Source: Frateuria_A yonginensis (GTDB lineage Bacteria > Pseudomonadota > Gammaproteobacteria > Xanthomonadales > Rhodanobacteraceae). Taken from it: DNA of 64,000 bases. The notes under the pieces were generated by a model. That model was given only the letters and a program-made list of their open reading frames with translations, was not told where the DNA came from and made no database searches. Made by a program: the position numbers and the translations under genes. Of this stretch, positions 31,390-41,244 are shown one piece after another; position 1 is the stretch's first letter, and the number at the start of each line of letters is the position of its first letter. The stretch is taken from NCBI RefSeq assembly GCF_037137055.1, contig NZ_JBBBNY010000007.1, forward strand, positions 1-64,000. The letters run 5' to 3'.

Positions 31390-32886
31390 TCAGGCCGCCT
31401 CGGCGGTCTGCTTGCGCGGCCCCTTGAGCAGCGCCTGGCGCACGTGGTCGATCACCAGGTCCACTTCGTCGCTGGTGATGTTGAAGTGCGGGGTGAAGCG
31501 CAGCGAATTGGCGCCGCCGTGGATCACGCCGATGCCGTGCTCGCGCATGTACTCCTCGGTGGAGTTGGCGCCGTAGCACTTGAACTGTGGCGCCAGTTCG
31601 CAGGAGAACAGCAGACCGGTGCCCTGCACCTTGGTGATCAGGCCGCCCAGTTCGTCCTTGAGCTTGTCGAGCTTGGCGACGAATTCTTCGCCGCGGGCGC
31701 GGATGTTGGCGCGCACCTCGTCGGTGAGCAGCGCCAGCGTGGCCAGCGCCACGTCCAGCGCGCGCGGGTTGGTGGTCATCGTGTTGCCGTAGATGCCCTT
31801 GCGGTACAGGCCCGCGGCACGGTCGCCGACCGCCAGCACCGAGAGCGGGTACTGGCCTGCGTTGAGCGCCTTGGAGAAGGTCTCCATGTCCGGCGGCGGC
31901 AGGTTCTCGAAGCCCGGATAGTCGACGATCGAGAGCACGCCGTGCGCGCGCAGCCCGGCCTGGATCGAGTCGACCAGCAGCAGCGTGCCGTGCGCCTCGG
32001 TCAGCTCGCGGGCGGCCTTGTAGAACGCAGGCGTCACCGCGCGGCCCGGGTCGCCTTCGCCCATCACCGGCTCCAGGAACATCGCCTCGATGAACCAGCC
32101 GTGCTTGTCGGCCTCGGCGAACACGGCTTCGAGCTGCGCCACGTCGTAGGGCGCCACCGTGAGCAGGGTGTCCTCGTGGCGATAGCTCGCCAGGTGCTGC
32201 AGGTAGGTCTTGCGGGTGGAATCCGAGTACAGCGCCGGCCGGTCGGTGCGGCCGTGGAAGGCGCCGCGCACGGACAGGCGCTTGATCGTGCGGTTGGCAT
32301 AGCGGCCGCCCGCATCGGTCATCAGCTTGGCGTTGACGTCGGCGATGCGGCAGGCGAGGCCGACCGCCTCCGAGCCGGAGTTCAGGCACAGGTAGTGGTG
32401 GTAGGGATTGGCGCCGCGGCGATGGCCGAGCTCCTTCTCCATCGCCTGGGTGAAGCGCAGCTGCGAGACGCTGGGCGACATCACGTTGGCCATCACCTGC
32501 GGCCTGGCGAGTGCCTCGAGGATCGCCGGCTGGTTGTGGCCGAAGCCGAGCATGCCGTAGCCGCCGTTGTCGTGCAGCACCGCGCCCTTCAGGGTGACGA
32601 TCCACGGACCGCGCGCGGCGGCGGGAAGGTACGGGTTGATGGCATCGTCCGGATAGAAGTTGACGTAGCCTGCCTGGGCCTTGGCCAGCTGCTCGGCCTC
32701 GTCCAGCTTGAGGAAATCGCCCAGTTCCGCGCGCAGTTCGCGGTGGCGCGCCACCGCCTCGTCGACCGCCTGCACCAGCTCGGGGTGGCGCGCGGCCATG
32801 CGCTCGATGCTGGCGTCGTCCAGGCCGACGGTACGCGGCTTGCCGCCGAATTCGCGCAGTTCGCGCAGCTGGTCGATCACACCCAT
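31390..32886 (-). CDS. Class III PLP-dependent aminotransferase
   Basis: 498 residues, cytoplasmic. The fold-type I class III features are SGSEAVGLACRIADV, RGAFHGRTDRPALYSDS (PLP ring stacking), VDSIQAGLRAHGVLSIVDYP, and ETFSKALNAGQYPLSVLAVG with the Schiff-base Lys in F-S-K-A. The N-terminal 90-residue extension (LRELREFGGKPRTVGLDDAS, EQLAKAQAGYVNFYPDDAIN) is longer than in GABA or ornithine transaminases. AGGAGG lies six bases before ATG 32886. The amino donor is unknown; lysine- or GABA-type activity is possible but not shown. Confidence 0.88.
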   Translation of the reverse strand: MGVIDQLRELREFGGKPRTVGLDDASIERMAARHPELVQAVDEAVARHRELRAELGDFLKLDEAEQLAKAQAGYVNFYPDDAINPYLPAAARGPWIVTLKGAVLHDNGGYGMLGFGHNQPAILEALARPQVMANVMSPSVSQLRFTQAMEKELGHRRGANPYHHYLCLNSGSEAVGLACRIADVNAKLMTDAGGRYANRTIKRLSVRGAFHGRTDRPALYSDSTRKTYLQHLASYRHEDTLLTVAPYDVAQLEAVFAEADKHGWFIEAMFLEPVMGEGDPGRAVTPAFYKAARELTEAHGTLLLVDSIQAGLRAHGVLSIVDYPGFENLPPPDMETFSKALNAGQYPLSVLAVGDRAAGLYRKGIYGNTMTTNPRALDVALATLALLTDEVRANIRARGEEFVAKLDKLKDELGGLITKVQGTGLLFSCELAPQFKCYGANSTEEYMREHGIGVIHGGANSLRFTPHFNITSDEVDLVIDHVRQALLKGPRKQTAEAA

Positions 32887-33145
32887 GGCAGTCCTCCTCG
32901 ATGCCGGCGGCGCCCCGGGCGCGGCTGGCGGTGAATGCGGGCACGCGCGGCAGGCGCATGCGGTTGCGGAGCCCGTCATTGCGCCGTGAAACAACGCGTT
33001 GCGGGCCGGACGAGGGCTCAAGGATAGCGTGCCCCCGCCTTCGCCGTAACCCCGCATGACGGCTGTCACGCCCGCGGGCTGACGTCGACCAGTGGTTGCA
33101 AGGCGTTGGCGCGCCTACCGTTTGCGACATACCAAGGAGGTTGCC

Positions 33146-34072
<927 letters not shown>

Positions 34073-34073
34073 C

Positions 34074-34853
34074 ATGGACTCCCTGATCACCGCCGTCCCG
34101 TCGGACGAGATGCCGTCCCGCCGCGTACTCGGCGCCTACCTGGCCGAGGCGCGCAGCGAATGCCTGCGCTACCTGCGTGCGCCGGGCTTCATGCTGCCGA
34201 TCATGCTGTTCCCCGGCATGTTCTACCTGGTGTTCGGCGTGCTGATGGCCAGGGGCGGGGGCGGCGAAGCGGCGCGCTACCTGCTCGCCAGCTACCTGAC
34301 CTTCGGCGTGATGAGCCCGGGGCTGTTCGGCTTCGGCGTCTCGCTGGCGCTGGAGCGCGACGGCGGCCTGCTCACGCTCAAGCGGGCGCTGCCGATGCCG
34401 GCGGGTGCCTACCTGCTCGGCAAGATGCTGATGGCGATGGTGGCGGCCGCCTGCGTGGCGTTGCTCCTGCTGGTGCTGTCGCGGGTCGGTCACGTGGCGC
34501 TGGCGCCGGCCCAGGCCGCCGCGCTGCTGGCGACCGGCGTGCTGGGCGTGCTGCCGTTCTGCGCGCTGGGCATGTTCGTCGGCACGCTGATCAAGGGGCA
34601 GGGCGCGCCGGGCATGCTCAACCTGATCTACCTGCCGATGTCCTTCCTGTCCGGGCTCTGGTTCCCGCTGCCGATGCTGCCCAAGGGGCTGCAGCAGCTG
34701 GCGCCGCTGTGGCCCAGCTTCCACCTGGACCGGCTCGCGCTGGCGGCGGTGGGCATGGGGCAGGGCGCGCTGTTGCCGCACGTGCTGGCGCTGCTCGGCT
34801 TCACCGGCGCCTTCCTGCTGCTGGCGGCGCGCCGTCTGCGCCGGATCGGTTGA
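34074..34853 (+). CDS. ABC-2 type transporter permease
   Basis: 259 residues with about six hydrophobic helices: FMLPIMLFPGMFYLVFGVLM, YLLASYLTFGVMSPGLFGFG, YLLGKMLMAMVAAACVALLL, ALLATGVLGVLPFCALGMFV, MLNLIYLPMSFLSGLWFPLP, VLALLGFTGAFLLLAARRLR. This is the ABC2_membrane fold with an N-terminal cytoplasmic helix (RSECLRYLRAPGF). It pairs with the ATPase upstream and would export a drug-like, lipid or peptide substrate. Genes for two sensor kinases follow immediately. Confidence 0.92.
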   Translation: MDSLITAVPSDEMPSRRVLGAYLAEARSECLRYLRAPGFMLPIMLFPGMFYLVFGVLMARGGGGEAARYLLASYLTFGVMSPGLFGFGVSLALERDGGLLTLKRALPMPAGAYLLGKMLMAMVAAACVALLLLVLSRVGHVALAPAQAAALLATGVLGVLPFCALGMFVGTLIKGQGAPGMLNLIYLPMSFLSGLWFPLPMLPKGLQQLAPLWPSFHLDRLALAAVGMGQGALLPHVLALLGFTGAFLLLAARRLRRIG

Positions 34854-34891
34854 AGTAGCATGGCGGCGGTTCGCAACATGGATGGGGCTCC

Positions 34892-36088
34892 ATGAATCGC
34901 CTGACTGCCTGGTTTTCGCCCGAGCCGGGATCGCGCATCAGCGAGGTTGTCCAGCAGGGCAAGTCGCCGCGCATGGAAGCGGTGCACCTGCTGTGGTCGG
35001 TGTGGATCTTCGTCACGCCGCTGTTCGATCGCGGCTACACCTGGCGCTGGGCGCTGCTCACGCTGCTGACCTATCCGCTGTTCGTGGCGCTGTTCGCCAA
35101 GTCGATGCTGGCCTCGCGCCACACCGCCTCGCGCTACGGCATGGGGCTGGCGATGTTCGGCATCGCGCTGGTGCCGTTCTATTCGGGCGCCGTCAGCTAC
35201 TTCATCTACGGTTGCGTTTCCTGCAGCCTGAGCAGCCGGCGCGTGGCACCGTTCCTGCTGCGCCTGCTCTGCCTCAACACGCTGTTCCTGCTGATCGCCT
35301 GGCAGACGGGCTACCCGTGGCAGGCGCTGGTGGCCTTCCCGCTGATGACGGTGACCATCGGCCTGGTGACCCACGTGGAGCGCATCGGCCACGAGAAGGA
35401 CGCGGCGCTCAAGCTGTCGCACGACGAGGTGCGCCGCCTGGCCGCCACCGCCGAACGCGAGCGGATCGGCCGCGACCTGCACGACCTGCTCGGCCACACG
35501 CTGTCGCTGATCACGCTGAAGCTGGAGCTGTCGCGCAAGCTGTTCGACCGCGACACCGCGGCGGCACGGCGCGAGGTGGAGGAGGCGGAGAAGGTCGCGC
35601 GCCATGCGCTGGCCCAGGTGCGCGCGGCGGTGACCGGCATCCGCGCCACGGACTTCGCCGCCGAGCTGGCTTCGGCGCGGCTGCTGCTGGAATCGTCTTC
35701 CGTTCACCTGGATTACGGCCAGCCGCCCTGCATCCCCGCCGAAATCGAGCGCGCACTGGCGCTGGTGCTGCGCGAGGCGGCCACCAACATCGCGCGCCAC
35801 GCGGCGGCGACGCGGGCGGGCGTGACCTTCGAATGCATCGACGGCGGCCTGTGCCTGACCATCGCCGACAACGGCCGCGGCGGGGTCGAGGAGGAAGGCA
35901 ACGGCCTCACCGGCATGCGCGAGCGCATCCGGGCCCTCGGCGGTCGCCTGCAGATCCATTCGCAGCAGGGACGGGGCACGCGCCTGCGGGTCGTGGTGCC
36001 GCTGGCGGTCCAGGTACAGGCCACGGCGCCCCACGGCGTGGCCACGGTGAGCGGCGGCAGCTCGATGGCGGCGGAGGCCCGCCCGTGA
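34892..36088 (+). CDS. DesK-type sensor histidine kinase 1
   Basis: 398 residues. Four to six hydrophobic helices (about 30-160) form the sensor; the HisKA_3 dimerisation helix holds RDLHDLLGHTLSLITLKLEL with the phospho-acceptor His197, followed by a HATPase_c domain (LREAATNIARHAAATRAGVT, DNGRGGVEEEGNGLTGMRER). The architecture is that of DesK/LiaS/YvfT family kinases. ATG 34892 is a reasonable start 38 bp after the permease. Its stop overlaps the start of kinase 2 by four bases (GTGA). It is paralogous to kinase 2. Confidence 0.92.
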   Translation: MNRLTAWFSPEPGSRISEVVQQGKSPRMEAVHLLWSVWIFVTPLFDRGYTWRWALLTLLTYPLFVALFAKSMLASRHTASRYGMGLAMFGIALVPFYSGAVSYFIYGCVSCSLSSRRVAPFLLRLLCLNTLFLLIAWQTGYPWQALVAFPLMTVTIGLVTHVERIGHEKDAALKLSHDEVRRLAATAERERIGRDLHDLLGHTLSLITLKLELSRKLFDRDTAAARREVEEAEKVARHALAQVRAAVTGIRATDFAAELASARLLLESSSVHLDYGQPPCIPAEIERALALVLREAATNIARHAAATRAGVTFECIDGGLCLTIADNGRGGVEEEGNGLTGMRERIRALGGRLQIHSQQGRGTRLRVVVPLAVQVQATAPHGVATVSGGSSMAAEARP

Positions 36089-37269
36089 AGCGGCTGTTCG
36101 CGCCAGCGCCGGACTCGCTGCTCGGCCAGCTGCGGTCGCCGCTCTACATGCGCTGGCAGGCCGGTCTCTCGCTGTTCGCGCTGGTGGCGGTGTTCCAGGG
36201 ACCGTTGGCGCTGCGGCATCCCGTCGGGGCATGGCTGGCGCCCACGCTGCTGGCGGTACCGCTGTTCGTGTACCTCTACTCGCGGGTCTACCTGGCGCCA
36301 CGCCGGTACGTGCAGTGGTACGTCGCCGGCATGACCGCCGTCGCGCTCGTGCTGTGGGTCAGCAACCCGTTCGCCTTCGTACTGCTGGCGCTCGCCGCCG
36401 TGCTGTCGGCGTTCGCGGAGTCCTGGCGACGCTGGCTGGCCAACGTGGCGGTGATCGGCGCACTGGCGCTGGGCAAGGCATGGATCTTCGGCGACCCGCT
36501 GGGCCAGGCGCTGGCGGTGGCCATGGCCGGGCTGTTCGGCGGCTTCAGCAACGTGGCCTATGTGTGCAGCGCCCGCAAGGATGCCGAGCTGCGCCTGTCG
36601 CAGGCCGAAGTGCGGCGGCTGGCGGTCCTGGCCGAGCGCGAGCGCATCGGCCGTGACCTGCACGACCTGCTCGGGCACACGCTGTCGCTGGTGGCGCTGA
36701 AGTCGGAGCTGGCCAGGCGCCTGGCGCTGGCCGAACCGGGACGCGCGCAGCGGGAAATGGCCGAGGTCGAGCGCGTGGCGCGCCACGCGCTCACCGAAGT
36801 GCGCGCGGCGGTGACCGGCATGCGCCGCGGCGATCTGGCCGCCGAGCTGACCTCGGCCCGGCTCATGCTGGAGGCCTCCGGCGTGGCCTTCGAAGGCGGC
36901 CTGCCGGACGGTTTCGAGCTGCCGCAGGCGATCGAGGCACCGCTTGCGCTGGTGCTGCGCGAGGCGGTCACCAACATCCACCGCCACGCGCGTGCCGGTC
37001 GCGCCGCCGTGAGCGTTTCCATCGAGGACCATATGCTCCACATGCGGATCGGCGATAACGGGCGTGGCGGACTGACCGCCCACGGCAATGGCGTGAGCGG
37101 CATGCGCGAGCGCGTGCACGCGCTGGGCGGCACCTTGTCGATCGATTCGCCGCCGCGGCGGGGCACGATGCTGTCGATCCGCGTACCGCTCCCGATGCAG
37201 GCGGCCGTACCCGTGGAAGCCCGAGGCATCGCGAGGCCCGCCCTCCCCGCCACCGGGAGCGCCGCATGA
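36085..37269 (+). CDS. DesK-type sensor histidine kinase 2
   Basis: 394 residues, GTG start overlapping kinase 1's TGA. Hydrophobic helices occupy about 25-160; the phospho-acceptor is His193 in GRDLHDLLGHTLSLVALKSE, followed by VLREAVTNIHRHARAGRAAV and IGDNGRGGLTAHGNGVSGMRER. The whole cytoplasmic half closely matches kinase 1 (RLA-AERERIGRDLHDLLGHTLSL in both), pointing to a tandem duplication, while the membrane parts differ. Kinase and regulator overlap by ATGA. Confidence 0.92.
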   Translation: MKRLFAPAPDSLLGQLRSPLYMRWQAGLSLFALVAVFQGPLALRHPVGAWLAPTLLAVPLFVYLYSRVYLAPRRYVQWYVAGMTAVALVLWVSNPFAFVLLALAAVLSAFAESWRRWLANVAVIGALALGKAWIFGDPLGQALAVAMAGLFGGFSNVAYVCSARKDAELRLSQAEVRRLAVLAERERIGRDLHDLLGHTLSLVALKSELARRLALAEPGRAQREMAEVERVARHALTEVRAAVTGMRRGDLAAELTSARLMLEASGVAFEGGLPDGFELPQAIEAPLALVLREAVTNIHRHARAGRAAVSVSIEDHMLHMRIGDNGRGGLTAHGNGVSGMRERVHALGGTLSIDSPPRRGTMLSIRVPLPMQAAVPVEARGIARPALPATGSAA

Positions 37270-37868
37270 TCCGCGTGCTGCTGGCCGAGGACCAGGCGAT
37301 GGTGCGCGGCGCGCTGTCGGCGCTGCTCAACCTGGAGAGCGACATCGAGGTGCTCGGCTCCTCCGCCGACGGCGAGGCGGCCTGGCGCGACCTGCAGCGG
37401 CTCAAGCCGGACGTGCTGGTCACCGACATCGAGATGCCGGGGCTGACCGGCCTGGAGCTGGCCCAGCGCATCCAGCGCCACGAGCTGCCGATCAAGGTGA
37501 TCATCGTCACCACCTTCGCCCGCCCCGGCTTCCTGCGCCGCGCGCTGGACGCGGGCGTGTCCGGCTACCTGCTCAAGGACGCCCCGGCGGAGAACCTGGC
37601 CGAGGCGCTGCGCACCGTCCATCGCGGCGGCCGCGCGATCGATCCGCAACTGGCGCTGGAGGCCTGGACCGAGGCCGACCCGCTCAACGACCGCGAACGC
37701 CAGGTGCTGCGTCTGGCCGGCGAGGGGCTGTCCGCCGGCGACATCGCCACGCGCCTCAACCTCTCGCACGGCACCGTGCGCAACTACCTTTCCGAGGCGA
37801 TCGGCAAGCTGGGCGCCGGCAACCGCATCGAGGCATTCCGCCTGGCGCGGCAGAAGGGCTGGCTGTAA
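37266..37868 (+). CDS. DesR-type response regulator (NarL/LuxR family)
   Basis: 200 residues. Receiver domain: acidic Glu8/Asp9, phospho-acceptor Asp54 in VLVTDIEMPGLTG, Thr at 82-83 and Lys104 in GYLLKDAPAENLAEALRTV. The C-terminal LuxR-type helix-turn-helix is LNDRERQVLRLAGEGLSAGD, IATRLNLSHGTVRNYLSEAI. It is the only regulator in this module with two kinases, so both probably feed it. Likely target: the ABC operon it closes. It overlaps kinase 2 by four bases. Confidence 0.94.
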   Translation: MIRVLLAEDQAMVRGALSALLNLESDIEVLGSSADGEAAWRDLQRLKPDVLVTDIEMPGLTGLELAQRIQRHELPIKVIIVTTFARPGFLRRALDAGVSGYLLKDAPAENLAEALRTVHRGGRAIDPQLALEAWTEADPLNDRERQVLRLAGEGLSAGDIATRLNLSHGTVRNYLSEAIGKLGAGNRIEAFRLARQKGWL

Positions 37869-37878
37869 CAGCGACGGG

Positions 37879-37898
37879 TAGGAGCAAGCCCGCTCCTA
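37879..37898. repeat. Dispersed TAGGAGC repeat, copy B (perfect hairpin)
   Basis: TAGGAGC AAGCCC GCTCCTA is an exact 7-bp inverted repeat with a 6-base loop. It sits in the 35-bp gap between the response regulator and the convergent enoyl-CoA hydratase gene. It shares its core with copies A, C and D and may also act as a weak bidirectional terminator. Confidence 0.7.
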
Positions 37899-37903
37899 CA
37901 GGG

Positions 37904-38698
37904 TCAGGGGGCGGAGGGGATCCATGCGGGGGCGCGTTTGCCCAGGAATGCCCCCAGGCCTTCCTGGCCCTCCTCCGACACGCGCAGTCGTGCGATCAGC
38001 CGTGCGTTCCCGCGGTCGACCCGCTCCGCGTCCGCCGCCGCGATCCCGCCCATGCGCAATGCCAGGTCCTTGGCCTCGCGCTGCGCCTGCGGGCCGGCCT
38101 TGGCCAGCAGTTCGAGGGTGGCATCGACCGTGGCGTCCAGCACCTCGGCCCCGACCACGCGGTGCAGCAAGCCGATGCGGCAGGCTTCGGCCGCGTCGAA
38201 GATCTCGCCGGTGAGGAACAGCCGGCGCGCCTGGCGCACGCCGACGGCCGCGATCACGTAGGGCGAGATCACCGCCGGCACCAGCCCCAGCTTCACCTCG
38301 GTCAGGCCGAACTTCGCACCCTCCGCGCCGATGGCGATGTCGCACGCGGCGATCAGCCCCACGCCGCCGCCGTAGGCCGCGCCGTTCACGCGGGCGAGGG
38401 TGGGCTTGGGCAGGAACTGCAACGTGCGCACCAGGGCGGCCAGGCGCAGCGAGTCCTCGAGGTTCTCCTGCTCGCTGGCGGCGGCCATGCCGCGCATCCA
38501 GTTCAGGTCGGCGCCGGCCGAAAAGCTCGCTCCCGTGCCGGTGAGCACCAGCGCGCGCACGGCCGGATCGTTGCCGGCCTCCACCAGCGCGGCGGTCAGT
38601 TCGGCGATCAGGCCGTCGTCGAACGCGTTGTGCACCTCGGGCCGGTTGAGCGCGATCTGGCGGACGGGGCCGCGGTCGGTGACGAGGATGGCGGGCAT
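37904..38698 (-). CDS. Enoyl-CoA hydratase / isomerase (LiuC-like)
   Basis: 264 residues of crotonase fold: ILVTDRGPVRQIALNRPEVH, VLTGTGASFSAGADLNWMRG (oxyanion hole, nucleotide-binding loop), RVNGAAYGGGVGLIAACDIA, LTEVKLGLVPAVISPYVIAAVG with the catalytic Glu pair region. ADLNWMRGMA resembles methylglutaconyl-CoA hydratases of leucine catabolism. ATG 38698 has 'aggag' eight bases upstream; the upstream extension is unlikely. It is alone here, but an acyl-CoA carboxylase beta subunit and a thiolase lie 6-10 kb away. Confidence 0.9.
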   Translation of the reverse strand: MPAILVTDRGPVRQIALNRPEVHNAFDDGLIAELTAALVEAGNDPAVRALVLTGTGASFSAGADLNWMRGMAAASEQENLEDSLRLAALVRTLQFLPKPTLARVNGAAYGGGVGLIAACDIAIGAEGAKFGLTEVKLGLVPAVISPYVIAAVGVRQARRLFLTGEIFDAAEACRIGLLHRVVGAEVLDATVDATLELLAKAGPQAQREAKDLALRMGGIAAADAERVDRGNARLIARLRVSEEGQEGLGAFLGKRAPAWIPSAP

Positions 38699-38819
38699 GC
38701 GATCGGCTCCTGCGAAACGCCCGATTGTAGAGCCCCGCGGCACGGCTCCGCGCAAGCCGCTCGGGGCGCGACGCAGCGCTGCGGTGACGAGGAACCCGCG
38801 GCCCACCTTTTGGTCTTAT

Positions 38820-38838
38820 AATGCGAACCATTCTTATT
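38820..38838 (+). promoter_or_regulatory. Fur box overlapping the feoA promoter
   Basis: AATGCGAACCATTCTTATT matches the AATGAGAATCATTCTCATT Fur consensus at 16 of 19 positions and continues 'tgagaat'. It overlaps a consensus -10 TATAAT (38817-38822). Its position just before the feoA start (GTG 38852) implies iron repression of feoABC. Confidence 0.8.
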
Positions 38839-38851
38839 TGAGAATGCGCCC

Positions 38852-39094
38852 GTGCGCCTGTCCGACCTGCCCAAAGGTTCGCCCGCCTTCGTCGACCGCG
38901 TGGATGACGCCCGCGCCGGCGACCCCATTGCCCAACGCCTGCGCGACCTCGGCTTCGTCGATGGCGAGCCGGTGCGCGTGGTGGCCTGCGGCCCGCTGGG
39001 GGCGGACCCGTTGCTGATCCAGATCGGTTCCACCCGCTTCGCGCTGCGCCGCAGCGAGGCGGCGCGCGTGCTCGTGCGCGGGCAAGCCGCATGA
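38852..39094 (+). CDS. feoA: FeoA ferrous iron transport protein A
   Basis: 80 residues, GTG start. MRLSDLPKGSPAFVDRVDDA, AQRLRDLGFVDGEPVRVVAC, LIQIGSTRFALRRSEAARVL form the SH3-like beta-barrel of FeoA, a cytoplasmic partner of the FeoB iron transporter. Its stop overlaps the feoB start by four bases. A Fur box lies immediately upstream. Confidence 0.94.
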   Translation: MRLSDLPKGSPAFVDRVDDARAGDPIAQRLRDLGFVDGEPVRVVACGPLGADPLLIQIGSTRFALRRSEAARVLVRGQAA

Positions 39095-40941
39095 GCGCGC
39101 AGGGCCTGCGCATCGCCCTGGTCGGCAATCCGAACTGCGGCAAGACCGCGCTGTTCAACCTGCTCACCGGCGGACGACAGAAGGTCGCCAACTACGCCGG
39201 CGTCACCGTCGAACGCAAGGAGGGCCGCTTCGTCGCGCCCTCGGGACGCGTGCTGCAGCTGCTCGACCTGCCCGGCACCTACAGCTTCGACGCGGCCAGC
39301 CCGGACGAGCAGATCACCCGCGACGTCTGCGAGGGCCGCTACCCGGGCGAGCCGGCGCCGGACCTGATCGTCTGCGTGGCCGACGCGACCAACCTGCGCC
39401 TGCACCTGCGCTTCGTGCTCGAGGTGATGCGCCTGGGGCGCCCGGTGGTGCTGGCGCTCAACATGATGGACACCGCGCGCCGCCGCGGCATCGTGATCGA
39501 CGTGCCGGAGCTGCAGCGGCGGCTGGGCGTGCCGGTGGTGGAGACCGTCGCGGTCCGGCGTGGGGGTGCCAGGGCGCTGGTCGCGCGCGTCGACGGCGAG
39601 CTTCCGCCTGCCGTGGCCGCGCAGCCGGACGACCCGGCCAGTCGCAGCGACCTGCACGCGCAGGTGCGCGCGCTGCTGGCCGCCACCGTGACCATGCCAC
39701 GCGCCACCGACGCGCTGGACGACGCGCTGGACCGCTGGGCGCTGCACCCGGTGTTCGGATTGGGCATCCTCGCCGTGCTGATGTTTCTGGTCTTCCAGGC
39801 GGTGTTCTCCTGGGCTCAGCCGCTGATGGATGCGATCGAGGCCGCTGTGACCACGCTGGGCGGCCGGGTCGCCGCGCCGCTGCCGCCGCACAGCGCGCTG
39901 CACAGCCTGCTCGACGACGGCATCTTCGCCGGCCTCGGCGCGGTGCTGGTGTTCCTGCCGCAGATCCTGATCCTGTTCCTGTTCATCCTGGTGCTGGAGG
40001 AGTCCGGCTACCTGCCGCGCGCGGCGTTCCTGCTCGACCGGCTGATGTTCAAGGCGGGGCTGACCGGACGCGCCTTCATCCCGCTGCTGTCGAGCTTCGC
40101 CTGCGCGGTGCCCGGCATCATGGCCACGCGCAGCATCACCGATCCGCGCGACCGCCTGACCACCATCCTGGTGGCGCCGCTGATGACCTGTTCGGCCCGG
40201 TTGCCGGTGTACACGCTGCTGATCGCCGCCTTCATTCCGCAACGCACGGTGTGGGGCCTGTTCAACCTGCAGGGCGTGGTGCTGTTCGCGCTGTACGTGG
40301 CCGGCATCGCCAGCGCGCTGGCGGTGGCCTTCGTGATCAAGCGCATGCGCCGCGACAAGAGCGAGCATGCGCTGCTGATGGAACTGCCCTCGTACCGGCT
40401 GCCACATCCGCGCGACATCGCGCTGGGCCTGTGGGAGCGCGCCAAGATCTTCCTCAAGCGCGTGGGCGGCATCATCCTGACGCTCACCGTGCTGCTGTGG
40501 TTCCTCTCGAGCTTTCCCGCGCCGCCGCCCGGCGCCGCGGGGCCGGCGATCGACTACAGCCTGGCCGGGCGGCTGGGCCACGCGCTGCACTACGTGTTCG
40601 CCCCGGTCGGCTTCAACTGGCAGATCTGCATCGCGCTGGTGCCGGGCCTGGCCGCCCGCGAGGTGGCGGTATCCGCGCTGGGCACGGTGTACGCCATGGC
40701 CGGCAGCGACGACACCCTGGCCAGCCAGCTCGGGCCATTGATCGCGCACGACTGGTCGCTGGCCACCGCGCTCAGCCTGCTGGCCTGGTACGTGTTCGCG
40801 CCGCAGTGCATGTCCACGCTGGCGGTGATCCGCCGCGAGACCAACTCGTGGCGCAACGTGGCGATCACGGCCGGCTACCTGTTCGGCCTGGCCTACCTGG
40901 CCTCGCTGCTCACCTACCAGATCGCGCGGGTGCTCTCGTGA
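39091..40941 (+). CDS. feoB: FeoB ferrous iron transporter
   Basis: 616 residues. The N-terminal G domain has G1 GNPNCGKT (about 12-19), switch DLPGTYSF (G3), NMMD (G4) and a GDI helical region; the membrane part has two Gate-type segments around 280-340 (LPPHSALHSLLDDGIFAGLG, VFLPQILILFLFILVLEESG YLPRAAF) and a second around 440-500, with Nucleos_tra2-like helices. It is shorter than the 770-residue E. coli protein, as is common in Xanthomonadales. It imports Fe2+ with GTP hydrolysis. The third gene of the set overlaps its stop. Confidence 0.96.
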   Translation: MSAQGLRIALVGNPNCGKTALFNLLTGGRQKVANYAGVTVERKEGRFVAPSGRVLQLLDLPGTYSFDAASPDEQITRDVCEGRYPGEPAPDLIVCVADATNLRLHLRFVLEVMRLGRPVVLALNMMDTARRRGIVIDVPELQRRLGVPVVETVAVRRGGARALVARVDGELPPAVAAQPDDPASRSDLHAQVRALLAATVTMPRATDALDDALDRWALHPVFGLGILAVLMFLVFQAVFSWAQPLMDAIEAAVTTLGGRVAAPLPPHSALHSLLDDGIFAGLGAVLVFLPQILILFLFILVLEESGYLPRAAFLLDRLMFKAGLTGRAFIPLLSSFACAVPGIMATRSITDPRDRLTTILVAPLMTCSARLPVYTLLIAAFIPQRTVWGLFNLQGVVLFALYVAGIASALAVAFVIKRMRRDKSEHALLMELPSYRLPHPRDIALGLWERAKIFLKRVGGIILTLTVLLWFLSSFPAPPPGAAGPAIDYSLAGRLGHALHYVFAPVGFNWQICIALVPGLAAREVAVSALGTVYAMAGSDDTLASQLGPLIAHDWSLATALSLLAWYVFAPQCMSTLAVIRRETNSWRNVAITAGYLFGLAYLASLLTYQIARVLS

Positions 40942-41243
40942 CCGTGTTCGACACCTTGCAGGCAGTCGTGCTCGCGCTGGTCCTGGCGGCCAGCCTGCTG
41001 GCCGCGTTCCGCAAGCTGCTGCCGCAGACGGCCAGGCGCATGCAGGCGCGGTTGTCGTCCGCGCTCGATCGTCCGGGACGCAAGGCGTCCGTACGACGGC
41101 TCGGTCGCTGGCTGCAGCCGGCCGAGGCGAAGAGCGGCGGCTGCGGCAGCGGGGGCGGTTGCTCCACCTGCGGCGGCTGCGCGCCGCCGACCGTGCCGCG
41201 CGAGGTGACCATGCCGCTGCAATTCCGCCCGCGCGGTCGCTGA
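40938..41243 (+). CDS. Small Cys-rich membrane protein after feoB
   Basis: 101 residues, GTG start overlapping the feoB TGA (GTGA). One N-terminal hydrophobic helix (VVLALVLAASLLAAFRKLL) precedes a basic stretch and a cluster GGCGSGGGCSTCGGC with Cys69, Cys75, Cys78 and Cys81, then a short tail. It holds the position of FeoC or the FeoB-associated Cys-rich protein seen in other feo operons. The four Cys could bind a metal or Fe-S cluster. It resembles DUF6587-type proteins but I cannot confirm the family. Confidence 0.8.
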   Translation: MTVFDTLQAVVLALVLAASLLAAFRKLLPQTARRMQARLSSALDRPGRKASVRRLGRWLQPAEAKSGGCGSGGGCSTCGGCAPPTVPREVTMPLQFRPRGR

Positions 41244-41244
41244 C

